DNA of 64,000 nucleotides from Hyparrhenia diplandra (GCA_015847255.1 JADLZK010008404.1:57939-121938), one strand, 5' to 3'. Counted from the first letter of the stretch, positions 11,735 through 22,833 are shown. Notes: generated from the sequence alone by a model not told the origin. Translations and numbers: made by a program.

Positions 11735-12908
11735 GGAAACTCCTTACTTCTGTAATAGTCTTTGGAGTTGGCCAATCTCTTATTGCAGCAACTTTGGAAT
11801 CATCAACATGAATCCCTTCACTTGTAATGATAAATCCCAAGAAAAGCAATCGCTTTTGTAGGAAAACACATTTCTTCAAATTGACATAAAGTTCATTTTC
11901 CTTTAGAACTTCCAATACTTGTCGAACATGATCACAATGCTCATCTTCATTCTTGCTATAGATTAAGATGTCATCAAAATAAACCACAACAAATCGGGAT
12001 AAGAAGGGTCTAAGGATTTGGTTCATCAAATGCATAAAAGTACTTGGTGCATTTGAAAGTCCAAATGGCATTACCAACCATTCATATAACCCCTCCTTTG
12101 TCTTGAATGCTGTTTTCCATTCATCACCAGGCCTAATACGGATTTGGTGATAGCCACTTCTCAAGTCAAGCTTAGTGAATACCTTTGCCCCACTTAATTG
12201 ATCCAACATGTCATCCAAACGGGGAATAGGAAATCTGTACCTTACTGTGATCTTGTTTATTGCTCTACTATCCACACACATACGCCAAGAACCATCCTTC
12301 TTTGGTGTAAGCAAAGCTGGTACAGCACATGGACTTATACTTTCTCGAATATGTCCCTTTTGTAATAACTCCTCCACTTTCTCCTTCAGTATAGCATGTT
12401 CTTTTGGACTCATTCGGTAATGTGGAAGATTAGGAAGACTAGCACCAGGAATTAAATCAATTCGATGCTGAATTCCTCTCATGGGTGGTAAATGTTGAGG
12501 CTCCCCAAGTATACTCTGAAATTCAAATAGAAGACCCTCAATCTCTGCTGGAATTTCATGAACAGGCTGCTCTTCACCCTTAATAATAATTGCAGCACAT
12601 AAATTTGCCTCCTTTAAGTCTTCTACAAATTCACTTGGAGTATGGGAAATAGCCAACATATTCTTCTCCTCTACTTTAGAAGTAGAACCATCCAATTTCT
12701 TAGGTAGGATTATAATCCTTCTCTTGTTCCAAATGAAAGAGTAAGAATTGTCCCTTCCTTTATGTGTAGCATCCACATCAAATTGCCAAGGTCTTCCAAG
12801 AAGAACATGGCTTGCATCCATGTCAACAACATCACATAGAACATTTGAGCGATAATATTTGCCTAAAGAAAGTGGCAAATTGCATTGCTTTGTAATCCTC
12901 ATATTCAC
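11667..12908 (-). pseudogene. Reverse transcriptase of the CRM-like element
   Basis: A continuous 413-codon frame holds the end of the protease region and a full RT fingers-palm. Visible motifs are KKDGSWRMCVD, KLDLRSGYHQI, MPFGLSNAPSTF and the catalytic YFDDILIYS, followed by the LGF and FYRRFV blocks typical of Ty3/gypsy. RT copies the element RNA to DNA. The frame breaks before RNase H, near 11700. Confidence 0.9.
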
Positions 12909-13531
12909 TCCTTTCTTGATCCATCCAATAGTGTATGGATTTGGGTGATCATGAGTTTCGGTTTCAAATGGTTCACTAAATTTCGAGAAATCAGATTCTC
13001 ACAACCGCAACTATCAATTACCAATTTGCATACCTTTCCATTCACGGTACACTTGCTCTCAAATATCTTCTTTCGTTGTGTGTCATCATGTTGTGGTGTG
13101 GAACACAAGAGGCGTTGGATCACACATACTACTTCATCACCTTCCTCCTCACAATATTCTCGACTTTCCTCAACTTCTTCATTCTCTTCATCATCATAGT
13201 CATCATCATCATCATCACTTTCACGACGTGTAGTGTTGACAACTTTCCTCCTAGGACAATTGCTTGACACATGTCCCTCTTCACCACACTTGTAACACTT
13301 GACAACATTTTGGTTTCTCTTTGGTCTACTTTTCTTTGCAACTTGATTTTGTGTAGGCTGCGTTGGTTTTGATTGAGTAGCCTTCTCCATCTTGCTACTA
13401 TAGCCTTTTGAAGATAAATCTATGGGAGAATATGAGCGAGATTTCATTATCTTCTTTGTCTTGACATGCCTTTCAGCCTTTAATGCTAGAGTTTGTGCTT
13501 GATCAATCGACCAAATCTGTTGCATAACCAA
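12905..13531 (-). pseudogene. Nucleocapsid zinc knuckle and aspartic protease of the CRM-like element
   Basis: A CCHC knuckle, CYKCGEEGHVSSNC, follows a basic linker and precedes a long Asp/Glu run. The protease block has VNGKVCKLVIDSCGCENLIS. At the active site, family members normally have Asp-Ser/Thr-Gly; here the third residue reads Cys, so the protease is probably inactive even before the frame ends. The next block (RT) begins in another frame just downstream. Confidence 0.75.
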
Positions 13532-13766
13532 TTGATCTCTTATAACATCACTAAGACCATTAATATACCTTGCAACTTGTTGATCTTCCGTTTAAACAAG
13601 GTTGCACCTGACTTGCGACCTCAAAAATTCCTCTGTATATTCGAAACAGACCTATTCCCTTGAGAACAATTCTGAAATTCAGTGAATAAAATTTGCTCAT
13701 AATCAGCGAGGCAAAAATCTAGCCTTCAAAAGTGCCTTCATTTGATTCCAATATCTTATGCGAGGT

Positions 13767-14230
13767 TCACCCCTCAACCTTTCGCTCTTCTTGATGACGG
13801 TGCCACCATGCACCAGCACCTCCCTTCAACTTATATGCAACTAAAGGAACTTTGCGATCTTGGCTAATATTCATAACATCAAAGAATGTCTCAACTTCAT
13901 ATAGCCAATCGAGGAAATCTTCAATATCAACACCGCCATTAAAAGTAGGGATTTCAGCTTTCACCTTATATGTATCTCTCGTATAGCGGGCATTCCTCTT
14001 TGAATTTTCATAAAGATCATCGTCTTCCCGTATTTTATTTGAGGTCTCCACCACCACGATCATCATCCTTGTCTTTTGATGAAGCACCTTTAGTGTTAGC
14101 TGCAGGTTTATGATTTCTAATCATCTCGCTAGCTGATCAAACCTCCTGTTGAGTGTTTCTTGTAACTCTTCAATTTGCTTTTCCGCAAAGCATCCATCCT
14201 CTTGCTCAAGTCCTCCATTTTTCCTCTACC
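13767..14230 (-). pseudogene. gag (capsid region) of the CRM-like element, frameshifted
   Basis: The minus strand encodes a Retrotrans_gag-like block with IPTFNGG, DFLDWLYEVE and AWWHRHQ. This is the capsid domain that packages element RNA in cytoplasmic particles. The start (MDALRK near 14200) is separated from the main block by a frameshift. A further break near 13760 separates it from the nucleocapsid part. Confidence 0.75.
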
Positions 14231-14279
14231 TTCTTGCAGATTTCTTGGCGGGAAAATGGCAGCTTGAGATGATCAACGA

Positions 14280-14292
14280 GGCTCCGATACCA
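14280..14292 (-). promoter_or_regulatory. Primer binding site, initiator-tRNA-Met type
   Basis: The minus strand reads TGGTATCGGAGCC two bases inside the 5' LTR. It differs by one base from TGGTATCAGAGCC, the usual plant PBS complementary to the 3' end of initiator tRNA-Met. Reverse transcription of the element would start here. Confidence 0.8.
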
Positions 14293-14294
14293 AT

Positions 14295-14936
14295 CGATGC
14301 AGCACACTAGTATGGAGGAACAACTCCAAGGTGTTGTAGATAATTCTAGCACAATATGTTGAAGGAACAACTTCAACGTGCTAGTAGATAAACCCCTAAG
14401 GGCAGTCCGAATCCACGGACAGCAATCCGAATCCACGGATAGCAAGAGCTCAATCCAAAGCTCAAGAACAAGATCTAATCCAAGATCTAAAATAGAAACA
14501 TGGAGTTCTATTCATATGATAGGGAACACAAAACAAGTTACAATACTAAAGGGCATGGCCTCTATTTATAGGCTCCAAGGCCTTAGACAACTCAAACACA
14601 ACTAATATGACAACTAATAGCTTACTAGATGACAACTAGCTTACAACCTATCTCCTATGTGATAACAACTCACATATTACTTATGGACAACTAAGAGACA
14701 ACTTGTAGGACATCCCTAGCACTTTCTAGCAATATATATGACATATGCCATGACATCATATTCTTCTTAATTAAGTAATCCTTCATGAAGCATAGAGTTA
14801 AAACTCAATTTGAATTCTTGATCTTGGTAGTAAAATCAGATTTCTCTTCTAACACTTAGTATCAAAATCAAGTTTGAGTTGATATTCATGAAGGGACTTG
14901 AATATTCATGATTCATCTATTTGATGTCCCTCATCA
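14295..14936 (-). repeat. 5' LTR of the CRM-like element
   Basis: Starts TGATGAGGG at 14936 on the minus strand and ends beside the primer binding site. The last base differs from the 3' LTR (C against T at 14295). A TATAAATA box lies at about 14563-14570 on the minus strand. Confidence 0.9.
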
Positions 14937-16929
14937 GGATTGGCCTTTGCTGGACAGCCCAATGATTTTGGCCACAACCTCCTTTGTTATCTTGATCTCC
15001 TTTCCTGGACCAACTTTGAGAGTCATGGTCTCAGCATCAATATGATTCATTAGCCACTTAAGCAGAGCTGGAGGGATAGGACTGTCAATTTGATTTCCAA
15101 CAAGCTCGACATACCAGTGTCATGAACAAATATTTTTCTTTGCTCTTCATTAAGACTTGCCAGCATTTCCACCACTTTTTCCGGTGAAGCACGGATGTTC
15201 GACCGTGGGGCCTGTTATAAAAAGTTTCACACATTAACGCATGGAAGCACGCCCAATATGACATCATTCAGGCCCATCTAAATAAATAAAAAATCAGTTG
15301 AAATATATAATTCTATTAAACAATTTGTACATAGCCCAACCCTATTATGAACCTAGCCGTCTGTGTATTGCTGTAGAAGTTTGTATGCACATATGTAGGT
15401 GTTTACACCAATCCCCCAGTCCCACCCCCACAACAGTTGTTAATCACATGACTTTGTACACTATTAAAGAATCCATAAAGCCCCCATACAGATCTCAGAC
15501 AGTGCACAAACATAGTATAAGTAGTGCATACAACAAGTGACATTATCAGCATTGAGAAAATTAAATCAGTCCCATGTGATTAATAATACTATGAATGGGT
15601 AAACAAACACTTACTCTGTTTTAAACATCATCGAAAGAGACAATTTGGCACTGTGGTTCATGGTTAAAGCACAAAGTGATTTTTAACTTACTTTGCTTGC
15701 AGCCACCAACTTATCACCGTCCGCATTGCTTCTTGCCAATCGACCCCTCTGCTTGGGATGCTGTGATGGTTCATCAGCATCCTGATATTGGAAAAAAGGA
15801 ATATATAAAACAGTGCATAAAAAACATACTTCACGGTTATGGCAAAAAACGAAAAAGAAATCTAAATAGCAGCGCATATAATAAGAAAATAAATAAAAGA
15901 AAAACTTACAGGCCCAACAGATTTAGAAGCACTCTTTGAACTCCCGGAATCACCGTGCTTCATCTTCTTCCCACAATGTGAAGGTGACTCCTGCATTCGA
16001 ATGTAAAGACAAAAGAAAAATAAGCTTCTGGATGGACGCAAAGGGGAGGTTTTTATGCACGTTGTTAAACCATAGCTATGTGCACATACCTTGAACGTGA
16101 CTGCCCGCTTGCCTGTGGAATCTCTTTTTCTTGTTGCCTCAGTCCGCATAGCAGAGGATGGAGTGCGTGGTCCAGTAGACGGCGAAATCGGCGGCATTTG
16201 ACGGCGAGCCGCAGCAGCAGGACCGAACGGAGGCTCAACGAAGTCGTCGTCGTCGTCGTCGTTTGAGGTCGAATCAGACGTTGGTGGGGGCGCTTCCTGC
16301 GACGGGCCATTTCTTTCCGCGGCAGCCCACCGCAGCCTTTCCACAGCCGAGACGGCGCCACCGTCTCCGCGCGCGCCTCCGTCGTCAGCGCCTCCGTGAC
16401 CGGAGGGGGCGCAAGCGCCTCCGCCAGGACCGACAGCACCCCGGTCACCGCCACCGCCATCCCCGCAGCCGTCACCACCGCTAGACCCGCCACGGCCAGC
16501 ACCGCCACCACCTCCGTCATCCTCATAGCCGTCACCACCGCCGGACCCGACGCCACCCTCAACGCCAGACCCGCCGCGGTCAGCACTGCCCCCACCTCCG
16601 CTATCCCCGTAGTCATCACCACCACCGGACCCGTCGCCGGGTGCCTTGTGCCGATTCATCGAGGCCTGCAAAACAACCGACCGCCCCCAAGTCGTAAAAG
16701 GAATGATTTTTCAGGCATTTGCAAGTAAAAATCGAGACATCTTCTGCTCAAAATCGGAGGGTGTCGGGAGGATGAGGAACTCACCTAAATCGGCCGTGGA
16801 CAACTGCAGCAGTCGAATGCCTGAGAAGGCGGCCGGTGGACACCTGCAGCGGTGCGTCGCCGGTGGATGGGGTTTTGGAGCACAGCCGGTGGTTTTGCCT
16901 TTTGGAACAACCATGTATAAATAGCCACC

Positions 16930-17235
16930 ACCAGAGCATGTCACCTGATGCTGATTAGTGTTTTGATAACGGTAATTGTTTTTTTAAATTAGTATTATAA
17001 GTCGTTTTGGCCAAGGTTTGGGTCAAACATGGGGAATATAAATCATCAACAACTTTAAGTTGTTGAGTTTATAAATGTAAAAATTATATGAGTAGATTTG
17101 TCTTAAAAAAACACTTTGATAAAAATATACATATATCACATCTCCATAAATATTTTTTATAATAATAAGAGGTCAAAGTTGTGTTTTGGAGACCGTGTCG
17201 CTGTCTCAAAGCGACTTCTAATACCATCCTGGAGA
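16930..17235. mobile_element. Probable degraded MITE
   Basis: An AT-rich 300-bp block ends near 17232 in GGAGAGGGGGTAC after a TCAAAGTTGTG-type segment, which looks like a decayed Stowaway-type end. The left terminus is not clear, so the boundary is a guess. Confidence 0.3.
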
Positions 17236-17240
17236 GGGGG

Positions 17241-17330
17241 TACAATGTAGACACTCACAATACGCACACACACTCATCCTTATGAATACATGTACGCAAA
17301 CCCTACCCTTATGAGCACGTCGGCCCGGAC
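17241..17330 (-). mobile_element. SINE-like fragment
   Basis: This matches the 3' part of the SINE-like elements at 32335-32620 and 30868-31082 (CACACTCA, then CAAACCCTA, then ATGAGCAC). Only the tail half is present. Confidence 0.5.
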
Positions 17331-17925
17331 GCTTGCTCCTGCCACCCAGCAGCGGGCTTGGACCCATCGAAAAAAACAAAACAAATCCTCACTACTCTGT
17401 CTTCTCTCTCTTTGCCTTGGAAAATATTGGCCACCGCCCCAGCAAATCTCGCTCGACCAGCCACCGTTCTTGTGCTCCCCCAGCAGTCCTGATGTCGTGG
17501 TTCGCGCCGACTGCGTCATCTACGGCGTCGACTACGTCCTCTTCCCGCGCTCCGTCCAGGAAGCCTTCAATCACCGCCGCAGCCTTGCGTCCATCTTCGC
17601 CACACTCCAACCGGCACCCCCGAGGTGGACCTACACACCCACCACCTCCTCAGGAAGCCCGGCACCATCCCCAGTCCTGCGCCACTGGGGTGCGCCGCCA
17701 GGGCTCCCTGCATGGGACGCGATGGCGCTGGGGCCGGCCATTGTGCCCGTTCTAGCTCCCGGTCCGAGCTCCGGACCTCTTCACTTCGATTGCCATGGGA
17801 GATGAAGGACTTCATCTCGGCGCTCCTCCTCCACCGATGTTGTAGAGGGTGGGTGGCTCTCCTCCACCGGGCGGGGGGGGGGGGGGGGCTCCACACCCGG
17901 CGATGACCATGGTAAAATAATATTT
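17331..17925. other. GC-rich stretch of unknown origin
   Basis: Open frames on both strands overlap here (for example plus strand 17290-17805), but none shows a domain I know. A run of about 17 G lies at 17871-17887. It may be a captured gene fragment, since GC-rich sequence sits between repeat pieces, but no transposon ends bracket it visibly. Confidence 0.3.
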
Positions 17926-17934
17926 ACCGCAAAC

Positions 17935-18210
17935 AAATGAAAATTGCTACAATACTTCTTAGTTCGAACGGTGCAAATTTTTAGAATGGGTTCAGCTCTT
18001 TGTAACACTTTTTCGTTTGTATTTGGTACTTATTGTCCTACCATGGACTAATTAGACTCAAAAGATTCGTCTCGAACTTTTCAGCCAAATAATGCGAGTT
18101 AGTTTTTTTATTTATCTAAATTTATGCTCCATTTATACGTTAAAAGATTTAATGTGCCGGATACAATAACATTTTTTGATTCACTTTTCACCAACTAAAC
18201 ATGGCCAAAC
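17935..18210 (+). mobile_element. MITE-like repeat, copy 1
   Basis: Contains the abundant grass motif series GACTAATTAGACTCAAAAG, ATTCGTCTCG, then ATGCTCCATTTATACG, ending with ACTAAACATGGCC. Two more copies occur at 18540-18765 (inverted) and 19245-19510. These fit a Tourist/Harbinger-related MITE family. Exact ends and the target duplication are not clear. Confidence 0.6.
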
Positions 18211-18284
18211 ACACTCATAAGCGCAAAGCACGGTCATGGCACTATTGACCGGCTTTTTACCAAGTTTGGCAGTCGCCCTTTTTA

Positions 18285-18775
18285 CCGGGGGGTGCTTGGA
18301 TGGAAACCTTTTTTACAAGAGATCAAACTCCGGAGCGAAGAGGAAGCGCCGGCCTTGACGAAGAACGAGGACGCCGTCATTAAGAACACGAAGTGACATG
18401 GCAAGAAGCGTCATGATCATGATGAGGGCCTTCACAACTTTCACAGCACCGCAGTGCGCAGTGGCCGATGCCGATGCAGATACCGATGCCAGCGCTTGCC
18501 CCTCTGAGAGCAAGTTCATGTTCAGTTGTGAAAAGCATGAAAAGTGCTACAGTACCTATCCTATCAAATCTCTTGGCGCATGCATGGAACACTAAATATA
18601 GATAAATAAAAAAATAAATTGTATAGTTTGACTGAAAAGTGTGAGGCGAATCTTTTAAACCTAGTTAGTCCACGATAGAACAATAATTATCAAATACAAA
18701 CAAAAAATGCTACAGTACCCGAACCCAAAATATTTCACCAACTAAACACACCCTTAACTAATAGTCAGGCCATGT
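18285..18775 (-). mobile_element. Composite MITE-like repeat, copy 2, with unrelated insert
   Basis: The right part (18540-18765) is an inverted copy of the repeat at 17935-18210, ending CAACTAAACACACCC. The left edge GGGGGTGCTTGGATGG could be its partner terminus. Between them, 18313-18519 on the minus strand is an open frame with a hydrophobic stretch ALIMIMTLLAMSL that is not part of the other copies. It may be captured host sequence; I do not recognise it. Confidence 0.45.
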
Positions 18776-19230
18776 CACAAGGATACTACTTCTATAGCCA
18801 AGCCATACAATAATGAAACGACTTCGCGGATTCCAAAATCATATATTAATGCACTGGACTCACTACATGCATAGTCTCTCTCCACCTCTCCTCACTTCCG
18901 TTGGCCAAAAACAACCACACTGCCTTGGAGCTCGTGAATAGCCGGGCGACGGGAGCATTGCCAAGCTGCTTCTTTTTTCAACTTTCTCTCTCTTACACCT
19001 AGGATTTTGCTGAGTTGTTTTGGCTATTAGTCAAGCTGACATGGCTTATTGTATCTGCTCTGATCTCACGCACAACGCAGCAGCCCGGCACCGGCAACAA
19101 CAGGTTAGCACAGCATCAGCCCGGCGTTTGATGATTGATGGTGATTTCATTCAGCAGCCTAGCTAGCGTCGCTTGGAAAAGTTGGAACGATGAGCGACTC
19201 GGAGTTACGACAGGTCGGCTCGGGTGGCCG
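18776..19230. other. Intergenic stretch, nothing recognised
   Basis: Non-repetitive sequence without coding or structural signals I can support. Confidence 0.3.
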
Positions 19231-19239
19231 CCTAAAATT

Positions 19240-19515
19240 TTGGTCAAAATTTTGGACGGATGGGACATGCATGTCAAATCATACACTGTAGCACGTTTCG
19301 TTTGTTAGTGGTAAATATTATCGTACCATGGCGTAACTAAGCTCAAAAGAATCGTCTCGCAATGTAAATCTAAATTGTGTAATTATTTTATTTTTTTATC
19401 TATATTTAGTACACGATACATGTGTGTCGACATTTTGATGTGATGGAGAATCTTCTTTTTCATAGTGGAATTTGGGAAGGAATTTTGAGCTCTAAAACAC
19501 ACCAGCCTAGCAATA
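19240..19515 (+). mobile_element. MITE-like repeat, copy 3
   Basis: Shares TAAGCTCAAAAGAATCGTCTC, the short ATCTATATTTAGTAC block and GATGTGATGGAGAATCTTC with copies 1 and 2. It is more complete at its right end. Confidence 0.55.
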
Positions 19516-20065
19516 ACAATGTGGTACGAGGGGAAAATAGGTGTAAATCCTCTCCACCGTGACTCTGTAAACCCACATTTGACCCTCCGAAATTTAAGCC
19601 TGACACAATAATCCCTTACCTTGTGAGCTTTTTGGGACACGTGCCTTACACCCAAGCTGGGTCTGCACATAGGTGTGGTGCAGGGTGTACATCTTTTTTT
19701 TTCCCATAATAATATGATAAGTTGATAACCGATGCTTGTACGTTTGTTGCGGCTAAAGCTGGATACCGAGCCAGCTCGACTCGGCTCGGCTCGCGGCGAG
19801 ACTACTTGGCGCGCGTGCACCACTAGCATTAGCAGCGCACATGCGCCAGCAACAATAACGGCGCATATGCATGCATGCATCAATAGCAACCGGGCGCGCA
19901 TGCACCGATAACAATAGCGGCGCACACACCCATACCACAACCGGCTGTTTCTCTGTGCGGGCTTTTTACGTCAATGAGCCAAGATTTTTTGTGGCCCGTA
20001 TTTTTTTTCGGTTTCTCCTATCAAAAGCGTCATTGAGTCGAAAATTTATTTTCTACAAGCTAAAA

Positions 20066-20250
20066 TTTTCAAAAGACACTTGCCCCCTAAAACCCATTGC
20101 CTAGTAGGGGCATGCTTTTCAAAAGACACTTGCCCCCCAAACCCATTCTCTAGTAGGGGGCATCCATTTCAAAAGACACTTGCCCTAAAACCCATTGCCT
20201 AATAGGGGGCATGCATTTAAAAGGACACTTGTCCCAAAACCCTAAATTTA
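20066..20250 (+). repeat. Tandem repeat, about 50-bp unit, four copies
   Basis: Units start near 20066, 20114, 20165 and 20214 with TTTCAAAAGACACTTG, continue C-rich, and end with TAGTAGGGGGCATGC or a variant. The last unit is degraded. Confidence 0.85.
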
Positions 20251-20273
20251 AAAATCAGTTATTGACTCGGTAA

Positions 20274-20735
20274 ACGCCATGAACCCTAATCTCAACAAAC
20301 GGCATGAACCCTAATCTAAGCAATGCCATGAACCCTAATCTCAGCAAAAGAACCCTAATCTCAGCAACGCCATGAACCCTAATCTCAACAAACGGCATGA
20401 ACCCTAATCTAAGCAACGCCATGAACCCTAATCTCAGCAAAAGCCATGAACCCTAATCTCAGCAACGCCATGAACCCTAATCTCAGCAAAGCCATGAACC
20501 CTAATCTCAACAAAGCCATTAACCCTAATCTCAAAGAAAAGTCATGAACCCTAATCTCCGACCATGAGCCCTAATCTCGGCAACACCATGAACCCTAATC
20601 TCAAAGAATGCAATGAACCCTAATCTCGGCAAGAAACGCCATGAACCCTAATCTCACAAAAGACATAAACACTAATCTCAAAGCATACGGCGTTAACCCT
20701 AATCTTAGCAAACACAATCAACTCTAATCTCAAAG
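20274..20735 (+). repeat. Minisatellite with telomere-like core AACCCTAA
   Basis: About 20 units of 18-27 bp, consensus GCCATGAACCCTAATCTCA followed by a variable spacer (GCAAC, ACAAA, AAGAAA). Each unit contains AACCCTAA, one base short of the plant telomere repeat CCCTAAA phase. Copies decay towards the right end (ACACTAATC, AACTCTAATC). Confidence 0.9.
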
Positions 20736-21662
20736 CCAAAACTTTACACTATAAATTTTGAAACTTTATACTCAAGTATAAAAACTTTATACTCTTAGAT
20801 GTAAAACTTTTGTACTTTAAATATAAATTTTTGGGATCACGAAAAGTTTCTCAAAACATATTCAACATGGATCTAGTTTTATAGATCTCATCATAATTAA
20901 CGGGATGGTGAAAACGAAATTGAAAACCGATGTTTGGCGAAGAAGTTATTACATTTTAAAGAAAACGATAAAACAAAAAAAAACGTGGGACCCCACCCTG
21001 CCCTGCGTGTCGGCATGCACCGTGCACCAGCAATGGTTCTCGCCGCGCCGTATAGCATCGGTGCGGTCAAATGTGGCGATTGATTAGGGACATAGCCCGA
21101 CGCGCCACGCCAGCGTCCGCAGACCGCTATTTTTGGCGGCGCCGCGCGCCAAATAAGAATCGTGGCTCGTTATGGCTCGTTAGGATAACGAGGTAGCTCG
21201 GCTTCGGCTCATTATCTTAACGAGCCAAAAGTCCAGCTTCGGCTCGGCTTATTAAAAGCTCGAGGTGGCTCGTTAAGCTCATGAGCCAAGGACAAAAAAT
21301 ACCCAAAATATAATATTTGTATTTATCTAAAATTTAAAAATTATAATAATATAAAAAATAATACATCTAGGACCTTAGATTGAAAAAAAAAACTTAATAT
21401 GTGCTAACATATGTAATGCGCGACATAATGTAATACAAAACTAATATAGATTTTTCTTTTTTTTTTTTCCTTGTATGTATAGCTCGTTTGGCTCATGAGC
21501 GGCTCGCGAGCTAGCTTGAGTTGGCTCGATATAGCTAACGAGCTAAAATCTTGGCTCAGCTCGGGTCGTTAGTCTAACGAGCGAGTCGAAGTCGAGCCGA
21601 GCCCAGCCACCGAGCGGCGAGCTAACGTGTTTCGAGTTTTTCCGTCCAGCTTTAGTTGTGGC

Positions 21663-22590
21663 CTTTCCTTTATATCAAGAGGCCTACCAATGGATTAAAA
21701 TCCATCTCATACCCAATCCAACTTTATAACAAATTAGTTCTCTTTACCAACCCACCACCTTATATTTTTATAATTATATTCAATCCAACCCATTCCAATT
21801 CACAAACTAATTAAACCCCGTAGGTTTGTTATAGAAACCTATACATAAGTTCTTATATAGAGTATATAAGTTCACATTAAAAGTCAGATCCCTAGATTTA
21901 AAATCTCACCTCCGTGTTAATAAAATTCTATCTAAATTAATTAGCAAAATTTATTCCAAAGGATTTGATGCAACTAGTCACCATTTCATGCCAATTAGCA
22001 CTGCCATGTCAATATGTGGGTCCCTTCATGTCTTAAAATTTTTGACCAAATTAACTGAAATTTTTCAAAAAGGATTCTAAAAGTCATGAAGCTAGTATAT
22101 GCCAGTTTACAAAAGTAAGAACTGCATGTGGGCCTCACATCAAAAGCTGGACCATAAAAGCTCACGTTCACACCTTAAAAATTTTAAAAATATTGATTGA
22201 GATTTATGGTAATCATCAAAAATCATACTCTGTAATTAGTAATTTAGTATGATAAGATAAACATGTGGAGCAAATTGGAAGAGACATTTTAAGGAGCAAA
22301 TTGGTTTGATTTGCATCAAAGCCAAACCTAGTCTTGCAAGCTCTCTGAAGTTGTAGCTGGAGAATATCCCCTAATCTTTTTTTTTTTTTTTTTTTTGCAC
22401 AGCTTATGCACCTGTAAACCTTTTTTTATCCCTTTATAATAAAAAAAAGATTGGGGGGGGTGTGGGGTTTCCCCAACTGAGTTCTTAAAAAAAACATGTG
22501 GATTCCACCGTAAGTAACCATCATGAAACAATGGCTCTCCTTTCTTTTCTCCCCATTTTTTGAGATGGTATTTTTTTTAATGTAGTGAAC
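21663..22590. other. AT-rich spacer without recognised gene
   Basis: AT-rich DNA with a T18 run near 22376-22396 and an A/G-rich segment near 22441-22460. No coding region or element ends are visible. Confidence 0.35.
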
Positions 22591-22592
22591 TA

Positions 22593-22833
22593 CTCCCTCC
22601 GTCGACAAATGATAGTCATTTTGACTCGAGGAAAAGTAGAAGCTTATATATTTTTGACAAACGAGTCACATTATATACAAATTTAGAGCATAAAATGTGC
22701 ATCAATAGATTTGCATTTAAAGTACCTCTAAGACGATACTATTTTTTTAGCAATTGACTACGTACTATAAGAAAAATCAAGGGTTAGAATCGAATTTGTA
22801 TGACTTCCTCTGGTCAAAATTATACGGAGGGAG
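22593..22833. mobile_element. Stowaway MITE 1
   Basis: Begins CTCCCTCCGTC after TA and ends ACGGAGGGAG followed closely by TA. It is 241 bp and AT-rich. The ends and the TA target are those of Stowaway (Tc1/mariner-derived) MITEs. Confidence 0.85.

Larger units (their letters stand above)
9263..14936 (-). mobile_element. Young CRM-like Ty3/gypsy retrotransposon
   Basis: This is a 5.67-kb element with two LTRs of 641 and 642 bp, flanked by the 5-bp duplication GGATT (9258-9262 and 14937-14941). The LTRs begin TGATGAGGGACATC and end in GTGCTGCATCA (minus strand), giving inverted TGATG/CATCA ends. I count two substitutions, one single-base indel and one terminal mismatch between them, so the insertion is recent. 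The pol order is gag, zinc knuckle, protease, RT, RNase H, integrase, as in Ty3/gypsy. The LTR start resembles centromeric CRM elements, and the last integrase frame runs into the 3' LTR, which is also a CRM trait; clade placement is inference. Several frameshifts make the copy non-coding. Confidence 0.85.
6791..16659 (-). pseudogene. Multi-exon gene of a TE-associated plant family, split by a gypsy insertion
   Basis: Ten exons with GT/AG borders can be laid out on the minus strand: 16659-16090, 15990-15910, 15781-15692, 15211-14937 continuing at 9257-8874, 8638-8480, 8370-8055, 7870-7784, 7588-7502, 7199-7104 and 6982-6791. Exon 1 encodes a Gly/Asp-rich start and an acidic run from a GTC repeat. 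Exon 4 carries a conserved block (ALLKWLMNHIDAET, then KEIKITKEVV, then a region ending in DWCHAIWLDLC) that resembles the N-terminal domain of plant transposon proteins often linked to Ulp1-like proteases. No protease domain is present. The C-terminus is acidic and Gln-rich. A CRM-like element interrupts exon 4 in frame, and a separate 1-bp frameshift lies near 15105. The ATG at 16659 was chosen because the upstream codon is TTG. The function is unknown; the family assignment is by eye. Confidence 0.6.
19754..21654. mobile_element. hAT-type non-autonomous element with internal minisatellites
   Basis: A 1901-bp element with terminal TAAAGCTGGA / TCCAGCTTTA and flanking 8-mers GTTGCGGC (19746-19753) and GTTGTGGC (21655-21662), one mismatch. 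Eight-base duplications mark the hAT superfamily. Subterminal regions are packed with GAGCC/GGCTC motifs on both sides (19770-19800 and 21165-21610), the usual form of hAT transposase-binding repeats. No transposase frame is present. The interior holds two tandem arrays. Confidence 0.8.

Noticed and set aside
16065..16625. Alternative frames over the Gly/Asp-rich exon
   Set aside because: They are shadows of exon 1 of the interrupted gene, which has the splice donor and continues in frame into exons 2-4.
20255..20440. Leucine-rich repeat peptide on the minus strand
   Set aside because: The apparent LRLGFMA repeat is the AACCCTAATCTCA minisatellite read through; unit lengths vary and break the frame.
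20066..20735. CRISPR-like repeats or true telomeric DNA
   Set aside because: Spacers are short variants of one sequence, not unique. The core is telomere-like but the period is about 22 bp, and the array lies inside a hAT element.
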